From Borrelia duttonii Ly (lineage in GTDB: Bacteria; Spirochaetota; Spirochaetia; Borreliales; Borreliaceae): a DNA stretch of 64,000 nt. Each line of letters starts with the position of its first letter. The stretch's first letter is position 1. Where the stretch lies: contig NC_011229.1 of NCBI RefSeq assembly GCF_000019685.1, forward strand, positions 186,001 through 250,000, read 5' to 3'. Below are positions 30,307 to 40,248 of the stretch, in pieces. The position numbers and the translations under genes are program-made. The notes under the pieces are model-generated. The model was not told the DNA's origin. It did not search any database and saw only the letters and a list, made by a program, of their open reading frames with translations.

Positions 30307-30353
30307 AAATGGGTATATACTATCGGTATTAAGACCCATTTATTTTCTTATTT
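30307..30353 (+). terminator. Rho-independent terminator after hflC
   Basis: AAATGGGT (30307-30314) pairs perfectly with ACCCATTT (30334-30341), with an inner stem ATAC/GTAT in the loop, followed by the T-rich tail ATTTTCTTATTT. Lies about 60 bases after the hflC stop. Confidence 0.65.
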
Positions 30354-30364
30354 AAGAATAAGAA
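30345..30364. repeat. Inverted repeat following the hflC terminator
   Basis: TTCTTATT, loop TAAG, AATAAGAA is a perfect 8-bp stem that begins inside the T-rich tail of the first hairpin. It could act as a second structure or as a terminator for the other direction. Confidence 0.5.
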
Positions 30365-30669
30365 TACAAATATTGCGTTTAAATAAAAAATACAAATTAA
30401 TTACTATATAACCTAATCTCCATCACTTAAAAAGTACAAACAACTTATTATCAAACAATACTATTTACTTAAATCATTAAACAACAATCAAAATTAATAA
30501 AATTGTTCGTTTTCTTTGCTAATTCATATAAAGACAGAAAAAATTGATTACTCCTTTTTATTGAAATATAAAGATTAAAAAATTTTAATAGCTCTTTATT
30601 TGATTGACAAAAAACTTTGTTTATGAAAAAATTGTTTCTGTTAATAAAAATTATAATGTCAAAATTTAA

Positions 30670-30742
<73 letters not shown>

Positions 30743-30900
30743 ATACGAATGAAAGGCTTTGTCATGCAATCATGTTGCAAATAAAGGAGTAAGGAGAAGC
30801 TTTAAATTCGGCTATTAAAAAGCTACATAAAATTATGTTACAAAACATTACCTTATCTAAATTAACAGAACATAAGACAAACCCTTATCTCGCAAATGTA

Positions 30901-30918
30901 ATTGTCCTGTACGACAAT
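30901..30918. repeat. Inverted repeat upstream of the HD-GYP-like gene
   Basis: ATTGTC, loop CTGTAC, GACAAT, a perfect 6-bp stem ending 24 bases before the ATG at 30943. It may be a leader hairpin or operator. There is no T-tract after it, so it is unlikely to be a terminator. Confidence 0.35.
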
Positions 30919-30942
30919 GCTTAAAACTTTAAGAGGATTTCA

Positions 30943-32481
30943 ATGATTCTCAAAGAAATAAAAAAAATAGAAGACTTAACAGAAAAGGATATAATATTTT
31001 CAAATATTGGAAACTTAACTAAATTAAGTACAAAGGTAAATGAAAAAATCATAACATTTTTAAAAAAAGGAAATGTTTCACATATCCCAGTTATAAGCAA
31101 TTATGAGAATATCTCACATGAAACATTAGTCAATACAATTAATAAAGAACTTTTAAACAACAAATTAAATTTTTTAAAAGAAGAACTAATAGAAGCATCA
31201 AAAGATATATATAAGCCATTCTCAGAAAAAGATAAAATATTCACAATTTCAGGGAAGAAAACAACAATTAATTTAAATACACTAATGGAAAGAGAACCTG
31301 ATTCCATCTATAGTAAAGAAATTATTGAAGGTAGTTTTAAAATTTTACCAAGACATAAAATAATCTCTATTCAAAAAATATTATCAACGATCTATGATTA
31401 TTTTGATTTTCAAAAAATCATAGATCAAGATAATCTCCATCATCAAACAATAAAAAAACTAAATTTGCAGTCAATCAGAAGAGATTATGAATTTTTTAGA
31501 GAACAAGTACAAACAGAAGGTGACTCCATATTAATACATGCAATTGATACGACAATTTATTTCTTATTCACTATTGCACAATTAAATAAAGAGCGAGCAG
31601 CAAAAAATGCACCAAGATCAACATCAAAATTTTTTATTGACAAATCACACTATACAGAATTTACAGAATTTTTTTACGATAATGATATTATAATACAAGC
31701 TGCATTTGGAGTACTGTTACACCCAATTGGACTTATGCATACCACAATACTACAAAAAATAAGAAACAAAATTAGTATTAAACAAAACGATACAGAAAAA
31801 CAACTTTTCTCTAAAATAGAATTTTTAGAGAAAAGTATTAATATTTCTAAAAATTTATTTAGAATGAGAGATGATATTTCTGCTATTACAAAAATGATAA
31901 TTAATGGACAAAAAAATTACCTTAATAAAAAAAATCACACAGAAACAACAAAAAAATTCACACATGAACTTATCAGAATTTTTTGCATAATAGATACTTA
32001 TGATGAAATGATTAATCCAATAATAATTAAAGAACCCGTTAATCCATTAGAAGCAATTGAATTTTTAACTCAAAACAGCGCAAAATACTATTGGGATAAA
32101 GATAAACCAGACGAATATTTACGAAATAAAAAATTTGACATAAAAATGCTAAAAAATTTTTTAAAAATACTTGCACCATTTGACTATGGAACGATAATAA
32201 ATGTACACACAAAAAATTGCAATGAACCTATATTTAAAGCTGTTGTTTTTAAATATACAATGGATATTTTGCCTATTTTATCCATAATAAAACAAAAAAA
32301 CAAATCATATAAAATTGGAGATATACTACTAAACTTAGAATCCAGAGAAATAATAATAAAAGGACAAAATGGAGAAATTAAAAAAAGCCCATTTAAAAAC
32401 ACTGATAAATTTGAATTAAGACATAATATTGAAGAACTTAAAAGTGAACAATTTCCACTCTTAGATTCTATCCAGAATTAA
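30943..32481 (+). CDS. Degenerate HD-GYP-like protein, unknown function
   Basis: The 512-residue cytoplasmic protein resembles an HD-GYP c-di-GMP phosphodiesterase whose metal site has decayed. The order IHAIDTTIYFLFTIAQL (198 on), LLHPIGLMHTTIL (258 on, HP where HD is expected), IIDTYDEMINPII (349 on), PLEAIEFLTQNSAKYYW, FDIKMLKNFL and YGTIINV follows the family pattern (HS..A, LHDIGK, V.D.YDA, EA..., FDP..V..F, G). The HHER.DG.GYP signature is missing (near TKMIINGQKNYL). A role as binding or scaffold protein is inference. AGAGGA precedes the ATG. Confidence 0.65.
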   Translation: MILKEIKKIEDLTEKDIIFSNIGNLTKLSTKVNEKIITFLKKGNVSHIPVISNYENISHETLVNTINKELLNNKLNFLKEELIEASKDIYKPFSEKDKIFTISGKKTTINLNTLMEREPDSIYSKEIIEGSFKILPRHKIISIQKILSTIYDYFDFQKIIDQDNLHHQTIKKLNLQSIRRDYEFFREQVQTEGDSILIHAIDTTIYFLFTIAQLNKERAAKNAPRSTSKFFIDKSHYTEFTEFFYDNDIIIQAAFGVLLHPIGLMHTTILQKIRNKISIKQNDTEKQLFSKIEFLEKSINISKNLFRMRDDISAITKMIINGQKNYLNKKNHTETTKKFTHELIRIFCIIDTYDEMINPIIIKEPVNPLEAIEFLTQNSAKYYWDKDKPDEYLRNKKFDIKMLKNFLKILAPFDYGTIINVHTKNCNEPIFKAVVFKYTMDILPILSIIKQKNKSYKIGDILLNLESREIIIKGQNGEIKKSPFKNTDKFELRHNIEELKSEQFPLLDSIQN

Positions 32482-32485
32482 CAAT

Positions 32486-33031
32486 TTATATATCAAGATT
32501 AACTTCAAAAAAATCAAGTCTTGAGCCTCCATATTTTCTAAAATCATATTTTGAAAGTCTTAAAATATTATTATCCAAATTCTCTCTAGCAGGATAATGA
32601 ATAATAATTTTGGCATTTTTATTTAAACTTTTATTTTTTGAGATTATTTCAAGTAAATTTTTTTTCAAAGGATAGTTAAAGGGAGGATCAAGATAAATTA
32701 AATCATAAAAAAGATCTCTCTTTGCAAGAAAGAATTCTGCTTTTGTAAAAAAAAATTTATAAGGTTCATTTACAATATCAAAATTTTTAATCAAAACATT
32801 TTTAGAAAATTTATTATAATCAACAAGATGTACAAGACTAGCTCCTCTACTTAAAGCCTCAAGAGACATTATTCCAGTCCCAGTAAATACATCAAGAAAA
32901 TTTATTCCCGAAATCTGATTAAACAAAATAGAAAAAAATGCTTCCCTAATAATAGCCATCACAGGCCGTACATAACCTACTCTAGGACAAGCAACTTTCC
33001 ATCCCTTATATTTCCCTGAACTTACACGCAT
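32486..33031 (-). CDS. rsmD: 16S rRNA (guanine-N2) methyltransferase RsmD
   Basis: RsmD methylates G966 of 16S rRNA (E. coli numbering). The protein starts MRVSSGKYKGWKV, matching the usual MRIIAGKYKGR, and has the motif LDVFTGTGIMSLEALSRGA and the catalytic motif DPPFNYPL. The ATG at 33031 is chosen because of that family N-terminus; an upstream TTG-initiated frame adds 28 unrelated residues. It is divergent from the uridylyltransferase gene and ends four bases from the convergent gene. Confidence 0.88.
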   Translation of the reverse strand: MRVSSGKYKGWKVACPRVGYVRPVMAIIREAFFSILFNQISGINFLDVFTGTGIMSLEALSRGASLVHLVDYNKFSKNVLIKNFDIVNEPYKFFFTKAEFFLAKRDLFYDLIYLDPPFNYPLKKNLLEIISKNKSLNKNAKIIIHYPARENLDNNILRLSKYDFRKYGGSRLDFFEVNLDI

Positions 33032-33088
33032 CAGGATGCATTTTAAATCATTTTTCAAAAATATTAAATATATACATAAACCAAATTT

Positions 33089-33097
33089 TGATATAAT
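33089..33097 (+). promoter_or_regulatory. Extended -10 promoter element before the uridylyltransferase gene
   Basis: TGATATAAT is an extended -10 (TG, one base, TATAAT at 33092-33097). No good -35 is visible. Transcription from near 33104 would give a leader of about 15 bases with AAGAGAG in it. Confidence 0.4.
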
Positions 33098-33118
33098 CTT
33101 GTTTAAGAGAGACAAAAT

Positions 33119-33949
33119 ATGAAAGGTATTATACTAGCAGCAGGATATGGTACAAGATTTTTACCTATAACAAAAACCATTCCAAAAGAAATGTTACCAA
33201 TTTTAAATAAACCATCAATTGATTATATTATTGAAGAATTTATTAATTCTGGAATTAAAGAAATACTCATAATAACTTCAAGAAGAAAAAAAGTTTTGGA
33301 TAATTACTTTGACAGAGAAGTTGAACTTGAACATACATTCATCAAAGAATGCCAAAAAGATTTTTTAGAACAAATTAAACTTAAAGACATTAACATTTGT
33401 TTTATAAGACAAAATACAATGATGGGCACAGGACATGCATTACTACATGCAAAGCCTTGGATAGGCAATGAAAGCGTAATAGTTGCATACCCCGATGATC
33501 TACATATTGGATCACCACCCTTAACAGCACAATTAATAGAACTATATAAAAAAACTGGTAAAAATATATTATCCATTATCGAAAATCCTAAAAATATCAA
33601 TAGATACGGAGTAATAGAACTAAATCAAGATAATATTCATGTAAAAGATATAGTAGAAAAACCAGCAATTGGTCACGAACCAAGCAATAAAGCATCTATA
33701 GGAAGATTCTTATATACCAATGAATTTTTTAAATTTTTAGAAGAAGGTTTTAAATTTCACCAAAAAGGAGAATATCACCATATTTATGCATTAAAAAAAC
33801 TAATGATTGAAAATAAAGTATTATATAAAAAAATTGAAGGAGAAAGGCTTGATATAGGTGATATTGAAGGTTATTTAGAAACAATAATCAAAATTGCAAA
33901 ACAAGATGATAAATTACTACAGATAATCAACAATTCATTAAGGAATTAA
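33119..33949 (+). CDS. galU: UTP--glucose-1-phosphate uridylyltransferase
   Basis: This enzyme makes UDP-glucose from UTP and glucose-1-phosphate, used for glycolipids and other surface sugars. The 276-residue protein has the nucleotidyltransferase opening GIILAAGYGTRFLPITKTIPKEMLPILNKP (in part), the NTMMGTGHALLHAKPW segment and IVEKPAIGHEPSNKASIGRF. Also named gtaB in Borrelia. It heads a compact plus-strand run that ends with the coiled-coil gene at 43.1 kb. Confidence 0.92.
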   Translation: MKGIILAAGYGTRFLPITKTIPKEMLPILNKPSIDYIIEEFINSGIKEILIITSRRKKVLDNYFDREVELEHTFIKECQKDFLEQIKLKDINICFIRQNTMMGTGHALLHAKPWIGNESVIVAYPDDLHIGSPPLTAQLIELYKKTGKNILSIIENPKNINRYGVIELNQDNIHVKDIVEKPAIGHEPSNKASIGRFLYTNEFFKFLEEGFKFHQKGEYHHIYALKKLMIENKVLYKKIEGERLDIGDIEGYLETIIKIAKQDDKLLQIINNSLRN

Positions 33950-35665
33950 ATGACAATAACAACAAAATATCAAAAATTTTATGATAACCTTAAAATATTA
34001 AAAAAATACATAAATACAAATGTAGAAGAAAAAATTTTAAAATATAGTATCTTATCAAAACTTTACAAACTCAATGAAAAAGACGTTATAAATCTCATAA
34101 CAATAAGTAAAAATTATGAACTTAAAAAAAATATATTAAACATCACACTTGAAGAATATTATTACGAAAAAGCACAAGACAATAATCTAAAAAACTGGAT
34201 ATTAGAAATCATTAAAGAAAAAAATTTACTTCAAATAAAAAAAGAAACTAATCTTATTAGCAAAAGACCTGGAATAACATATAAATTAAATTCAAGCAAT
34301 TTTTTAAAAATAATTGAAATATACAATAATAAGCAATACACAGAAGAAAAAAAAGAATTATATAAACAATTAATACTAAATTTTTCTAATAACTTAAAAA
34401 TAGAAAATTTAGAACCAACAATAGACATACTAATAGCGGTAAAATATAGAAACAAAGAAAAAATTAAACAAATACTTAAAGATAACTTATCATTTCAAAG
34501 ATTATTTAAATCAAGTTTAAGCCAAAAACAAAACAGAGTAACTAAATTAAAAAAGCTACTTATTTTAACTTACTGGCCAGTAGGATGTCTGTCTAAGTCA
34601 CTTTTTAATAAAATTTTAACAAAAAATTATAAATATATAATAGATGAAGTTTTAACTTTAAAATACGATGAAATTTTAAAATACTTAAAAACAATCAAAA
34701 CATTTAGTCTTAATGAAATTTTTTATAAAGGATCAAATAAAAATTCTAATTTCAATTATTTCTTCAGTGAATTTACAAGATATACTCCAAAAGATTTTCA
34801 AAACACTTTCAAAACATATTTATTTTCACTTGAAAAAACAGCAATAAAACAATATCTAAAATGGTTCTTTAAAGATAAAGTACCACATGAATGGAAAGAT
34901 TTCATTTTTACAATTGAATATATTGATACACATAAATTACTAAACCTTAATACAAATATAGAAGACATGATCACCGCAAAATTTCAAGCAGAAGAATTTT
35001 TCATATCTTTTGAAAAAATGAATTTCAATCCATATGAAAGCTCAAAAATATTTCAAAATAAAAACCTACGAAGAATATTTTTAATTAACGTGATAAATTA
35101 TATTAAAAAACATATCACAAAAATAGATACATATGGATGGATTTCATTTTATATATATGCAGATAAAAATGATAGAATACAAACAGAAAAAGATATAAAA
35201 CAATTTTTCAAAAATAAAAATTTTGAAATTCAAAATCAAATATTTGTATATTTCCTATCTTTTTATCCCAATATTGATAAAAAACATTTTGAATTTATAT
35301 CAGAAATAATGCTATACCTTGATTCAAACAAAATCACAATCCCTCAAGAAATAATCCAAATGCAAAAAACAACTCCTCATAAATTCAATTACTGCAAATC
35401 ATATATTTTTGTAAAATCACTAACTCTAAGAACAAGAGTATTTAAAATACTAAACAAAAATATTAAACTAGAATTATTATTTCAACCAGAAGAATTTCAC
35501 AAAAAAATATCATTATTACCAGCCATATATTATATTGTTTGCTATTACAAGCCAGATACATTGAAAGAAGAACAAAAAATATCACCTAAACAAAAAGAAG
35601 AAATAATAAACTTCATTACATTTCTAACCCAAGAACAAAATAAATTTGGTTTCAAGACACTATAA
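33950..35665 (+). CDS. Conserved hypothetical protein (BB0208-like)
   Basis: I do not recognise a family. The 571-residue protein is lysine-, asparagine- and isoleucine-rich, has no signal peptide or membrane helix, and looks largely helical, possibly an alpha-solenoid. The ATG directly follows the stop of the uridylyltransferase gene, with AAGGAA as ribosome binding site inside that gene's end. It precedes the repeat protein gene by about 50 bases. Confidence 0.75.
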   Translation: MTITTKYQKFYDNLKILKKYINTNVEEKILKYSILSKLYKLNEKDVINLITISKNYELKKNILNITLEEYYYEKAQDNNLKNWILEIIKEKNLLQIKKETNLISKRPGITYKLNSSNFLKIIEIYNNKQYTEEKKELYKQLILNFSNNLKIENLEPTIDILIAVKYRNKEKIKQILKDNLSFQRLFKSSLSQKQNRVTKLKKLLILTYWPVGCLSKSLFNKILTKNYKYIIDEVLTLKYDEILKYLKTIKTFSLNEIFYKGSNKNSNFNYFFSEFTRYTPKDFQNTFKTYLFSLEKTAIKQYLKWFFKDKVPHEWKDFIFTIEYIDTHKLLNLNTNIEDMITAKFQAEEFFISFEKMNFNPYESSKIFQNKNLRRIFLINVINYIKKHITKIDTYGWISFYIYADKNDRIQTEKDIKQFFKNKNFEIQNQIFVYFLSFYPNIDKKHFEFISEIMLYLDSNKITIPQEIIQMQKTTPHKFNYCKSYIFVKSLTLRTRVFKILNKNIKLELLFQPEEFHKKISLLPAIYYIVCYYKPDTLKEEQKISPKQKEEIINFITFLTQEQNKFGFKTL

Positions 35666-35714
35666 AATATAGAAATATTTACTTGAAAGTAATAAAATAA
35701 TACATATAGAAGAT

Positions 35715-37910
35715 ATGAAGAAATGTTTATTATTGCTTAAAAATTTGATTGTCTTGCTTATTTTATTACTAAATTCAAGCTTAGCATATTCTCAAAGACT
35801 AATTAAACTTGGACAAGAAGAAATAAAAAATAAAAATTATTCACAAGCAATAAAAATCTTAAGTGAAGCCATTCAAAAACATCCAAAAGAACAAGACGGA
35901 TACTACTTCCTAGCAATAGCTTATAGAGAAAACAATCAATTAACAGAAGCAGAAGGTGCCCTTCTTGACGGAATTGCAATAGGGGGAAATATTGATTACA
36001 AATTATATTTTGAACTGGGAAACATAATGTTTAAACGAGGTAAAGGTTATTATAACTTAGCAATAAGATATTATTCTAGCTCTATCAAAAATATGCCCAA
36101 CTATGATAAGGCACTCCTCAATAGAGCAAATTCTTATGTTGAACAAGGAAAAATTAATTTTAAAGAAAAAGATTATAAAAATGCGTGGGATTCATACACC
36201 ATGGCAATTCATGATTACTCTCAATTTATTACACTAAGATATGAAAGCTCAAAAAAAAATGCCATTCTACATATGATAGACCTTTTAAGAAATAAAAAAG
36301 CTGATCTAGAAAAACTCGATAAAACTTTACAAAATAGAAGCGAAGAACACATTGCCAAAGGAAAACCAAAAGAACAGGAAAATACGCAAAAATATGAAAA
36401 TAAACAAGAGTTTGGCACTGAAAAACAGTCTTCAAACTCTCAGCAACATCAAAATTCACAAAATCTAAATCAAAACAACAATCAACAACATAAAAAAGAA
36501 ATAACTCCTACTCAAAAACCTCAGCAACATCAAAATTCACAAAATCTAAATCAAAACAACAATCAACAACACAAAAAAGAAATAACTCCTACTCAAAAAT
36601 CTCAACAACATCAAAATTCACAAAATCTAAATCAATCCAACAATCAACAACACAAAAAAGAAATAACTCCTACTCAAAAACCTCAGCAACATCAAAATTC
36701 ACAAAATCTAAATCAAAACAACAATCAACAACACAAAAAAGAAATAACTCCTACTCAAAAATCTCAGCAACATCAAAATTCACAAAATCTAAATCAAAAC
36801 AACAATCAACAACACAAAAAAGAAATAACTCCTACTCAAAAACCTCAGCAACATCAAAATTCACAAAATCTAAATCAACCCAACAATCAACAACACAAAA
36901 AAGAAATAACTCCTACTCAAAAATCTCAGCAACATCAAAATTCACAAAATCTAAATCAAAACAACAATCAACAACACAAAAAAGAAATAACTCCTACTCA
37001 AAAATCTCAACAACATCAAAATTCACAAAATCTAAATCAACACAATAATCAACAACACAAAAAAGAAATAACTCCTACTCAAAAACCTCAGCAACATCAA
37101 AATTCACAAAATCTAAATCAAAACAACAATCAACAACACAAAAAAGAAATAACTCCTACTCAAAAACCTCAGCAACATCAAAATTCACAAAATCTAAATC
37201 AAAACAACAATCAACAACACAAAAAAGAAATAACTCCTACTCAAAAACCTCAGCAACATCAAAATTCACAAAATCTAAATCAAAACAACAATCAACAACA
37301 TAAAAAAGAAATAACTCCTACTCAAAAACCTCAGCAACATCAAAATTCACAAAATCTAAATCAAAACAACAATCAACAACATAAAAAAGAAATAACTCCT
37401 ACTCAAAAACCTCAGCAACATCAAAATTCGCAAAATCTAAATCAAAACAACAATCAACAACACAAAAAAGAAATAACTCCTACTCAAAAACCTCAGCAAC
37501 ATCAAAATTCACAAAATCTAAATCAAAACAACAATCAACAACATAAAAAAGAAATAACTCCTACTCAAAAACCTCAGCAACATCAAAATTCACAAAATCT
37601 AAATCAAAACAACAATCAACAACATAAAAAAGAAATAACTCCTACTCAAAAACCTCAGCAACATCAAAATTCGCAAAATCTAAATCAAAACAACAATCAA
37701 CAACACAAAAAAGAAATAACTCCTACTCAAAAACCTCAGCAACATCAAAATTCACAAAATCTAAATCAAAACAACAATCAACAACACAAAAAAGAACATC
37801 AAAATAAAAAAACAATGCTTAAAGAAAAATTTGCCGATAATGTAAAAACAAATTCTTTAATTGAATTAGACAAAATTAATTGGCAAGAGGAGTTAAATAT
37901 AGATGAATAA
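35715..37910 (+). CDS. Secreted TPR protein with a 27-residue tandem repeat region
   Basis: The 731-residue product has a cleavable-looking signal peptide (hydrophobic to about residue 22, then LAYSQ, no lipobox cysteine) and TPR-like repeats to about residue 190. Residues 243-694 are a tandem array of about 17 units of 27 residues, each starting QQHQNSQNLNQ and ending EITPTQKP or EITPTQKS, followed by a short unique acidic tail. The array is Q/N/H/K-rich and probably disordered. The gene overlaps the LMP1-like gene by eight bases, so the two products probably act together at the envelope. It corresponds in position to BB0209, but the array is the striking part. Confidence 0.85.
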   Translation: MKKCLLLLKNLIVLLILLLNSSLAYSQRLIKLGQEEIKNKNYSQAIKILSEAIQKHPKEQDGYYFLAIAYRENNQLTEAEGALLDGIAIGGNIDYKLYFELGNIMFKRGKGYYNLAIRYYSSSIKNMPNYDKALLNRANSYVEQGKINFKEKDYKNAWDSYTMAIHDYSQFITLRYESSKKNAILHMIDLLRNKKADLEKLDKTLQNRSEEHIAKGKPKEQENTQKYENKQEFGTEKQSSNSQQHQNSQNLNQNNNQQHKKEITPTQKPQQHQNSQNLNQNNNQQHKKEITPTQKSQQHQNSQNLNQSNNQQHKKEITPTQKPQQHQNSQNLNQNNNQQHKKEITPTQKSQQHQNSQNLNQNNNQQHKKEITPTQKPQQHQNSQNLNQPNNQQHKKEITPTQKSQQHQNSQNLNQNNNQQHKKEITPTQKSQQHQNSQNLNQHNNQQHKKEITPTQKPQQHQNSQNLNQNNNQQHKKEITPTQKPQQHQNSQNLNQNNNQQHKKEITPTQKPQQHQNSQNLNQNNNQQHKKEITPTQKPQQHQNSQNLNQNNNQQHKKEITPTQKPQQHQNSQNLNQNNNQQHKKEITPTQKPQQHQNSQNLNQNNNQQHKKEITPTQKPQQHQNSQNLNQNNNQQHKKEITPTQKPQQHQNSQNLNQNNNQQHKKEITPTQKPQQHQNSQNLNQNNNQQHKKEHQNKKTMLKEKFADNVKTNSLIELDKINWQEELNIDE
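36441..37796 (+). repeat. 81-bp tandem repeat array, 16 full units plus a partial 17th
   Basis: Units start at 36441 and every 81 bases after, the last at 37737, which breaks off after 60 bases. Copies are nearly identical. Amino-acid changes occur only at unit position 12 (N, or S, P, H in copies 3, 6, 8) and 27 (P or S). Silent variation is at the TCA/TCG, CAT/CAC and CAG/CAA codons. The period is a multiple of three, so copy loss or gain keeps the frame. A typical unit has about 20 C and 2 G. Confidence 0.97.
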
Positions 37911-40248
37911 AAGAAAAAATTTACCCATACTAATAATTTTAATAATATTACTCATTACCTCATTTGGAGGTCTTGGTTATTATATATACAAAGAAAGACT
38001 CAATAAGAATAACCAAGAAATAATGTTAAATGAAGTCAAAAACAGCATTATGGATAGAAACTATAAAAAAGCACATTCAATAACAAAAATTCTAAAAGAT
38101 AGATATCCTCAAAACACAGACATTGCAATGCTTGAAAACACTCTCTCAGAACTTGCAAATGATAGTCCATTTGAATCAAAAAATTTACAAAGAGATACTG
38201 CTAACCAAATATTAGATAAAATACAAGGAAAAGAACAATCAATACCACTTGATAATGAAAACTCCGAAATTGCTTTTAACAATAAATACATCAAAGACAC
38301 TACAAAAATAGAAAATTATGCTGATAGACAAGATAATACTGGTATTGCAAATGAAAATATTTTAGAATTCAATCAAAATACAATACCCCAAAATTTAAAC
38401 AACAATAAAAACACAATAAAAGAACAACAGAAATCAAATATAGAAAATAAGAATGATACAGATGATAAAAAAAATTTATTTAACTTGCAAAAACTAAAAG
38501 CAAGCTTAAACAAAGAATTAGATCAAACCAATACAGATCAAACAAACACCAAGCCAAAAAAAATTATAAAAACAGATCACCAAAATAAAGATAAAGCAAC
38601 AACAGATAATTTGATACAAGATAATACAAAACAAACTACAGCAAAAAAGGAAAACTTTACCATCAGTAAACCAAAAACTAAAATAGAAAACATAAAAGAC
38701 ACACCTAAAAATCAAATTATTGACAAAATAGAAATACCTTATAATTATTCAACAAAAAAAATACTTTATGAAATATTAGATAATATTAATACTGGCAATT
38801 CTTTACTTGCAAAAGAAAGAATTAATGAACTTGTAAAAAAAGGACTAAATGAACAATTTAGTAAAATTAATGATTTAATTGATAAACAAAAAAATCAAGA
38901 AGCAGCTCAACTTTTAATCAAATTAATAAAACAAAATGTCAAACCAAACCAAACTAGTAAAAGACAAGCTCCTTTGGAAAAGGAGCTTTTAAAACAAAAA
39001 CTTCCTATAGAAGAAATTCCACCCATAAAAGAGCAACCAATAGACACCCAAATACAAACAGAAAAAGACCCTAATATACAAACAAATCAATCTATGCAAA
39101 ATTCACAAAAATTACAAGCCCTTAAAACGCTAGCATCAAAAAATGAAAAACAAAAAAATTTAAAAAAAGCAGAAACAATTTATGAAGAAATTGCAAATAC
39201 AACAAACAATGAAGAAGATCACTACAAACTTGGCATCATAAAATTTAAACTTAAAAAATATGAAGAATCACTCCAAGCTTTTGATAAAGCAATATCTCTA
39301 AACCCACAACACAAAAAAGCATACACAAATAAAGGAACAAGTTTAATAGCATTAAATAAACCACAACAAGCAATTAAAGAATTCGAAAAGGCAATCGCAA
39401 TAGATCAAAATTATGATAACGCCTATTATAAAAAAGGAATAGCAGAAGAACAAGATAATGATAAACAAAATGCTTTCATTAGTTTTAAGAAAGCTTATGA
39501 AATTACAAAAAATCCTCATTACGCTTTAAAAGCAGGCATTATAGCAAATCATCTTGGAGATTTTAAAAACAGTGAAAAATATCTCAAGCAATCAAATACC
39601 TCACTTAATGAAAAAAATGATATTATGTTTTACAATTTATCAATGGCAAATTTTAAAAATAACCATCTCAATGAATCACTCATAAATATAAATAAAGCTC
39701 TTAATATAAATCCAACACAAACTGAATATTTATATTTAAAAGCATCTATTTATCTAACAAAAGAAAATTATAATGAAGCAGTACCGCTATATAATACTGT
39801 AATTTCAAAAAATCCTGACAATATTACGGCTCATATAAATTTAGCAAAGGCATATGAAAAATTAAAAAACATACCAAAAGCAATATCAATTCTTGAAAAG
39901 ATTAGTAATAAAAATCATGCAATAGCACTAAATAATCTTGGCATACTCTATAAAAATCAAAAAAACTATCAAAAAGCAATAGAAGTTTTTCAAAAAGCAG
40001 AAGCTCAATCAAATATTGATGCAAAATACAATCTTGCAACTACCTTTTTTGCTATTAAAGATAATAAAAAAGCCATGGAAAAACTAAAAGAATATATAAA
40101 AATAAATCCAAACAATCCAGAAGCTCTACATGCATTAGGAATAATAGAATATACCGAATATGGTAATGACAAAATACTTAAAGAAGTTATTAAAAAATTT
40201 CCTAATTATACACAAAATAAAACAATAACAGAAATAATAGGCAAATGA
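37903..40248 (+). CDS. lmp1: LMP1-like membrane-anchored TPR protein
   Basis: The 781-residue product has an N-terminal membrane helix ([21 protein letters not shown]), a long low-complexity K/N/Q/T-rich region to about residue 400, and at least ten TPR units from about 406 to the end (for example [22 protein letters not shown]). This fits LMP1 (BB0210) of B. burgdorferi, a surface-located protein with a C-terminal TPR region that protects against host immunity. From memory the Lyme protein is longer and has its own internal repeats; here large repeats sit in the upstream gene instead. It overlaps that gene by eight bases and mutL by four. Confidence 0.78.

Larger units (their letters stand above)
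30246..30669. other. 424-base gene-free stretch between hflC and tRNA-Phe
   Basis: Contains the hflC terminator and a second small hairpin in its first 120 bases. The remainder is AT-rich, with no reading frame I would support, and presumably carries the tRNA-Phe promoter. A minus-strand frame here only exists because it reads antisense through the tRNA. Confidence 0.5.

Noticed and set aside
33032..33115. N-terminal extension of RsmD by 28 residues
   Set aside because: It starts at TTG, overlaps the promoter of the divergent gene, and lies before the conserved MRxxxGKYKG start.
36441..37796. CRISPR-like array
   Set aside because: Units are contiguous, with no spacers, and lie in frame within one long gene.
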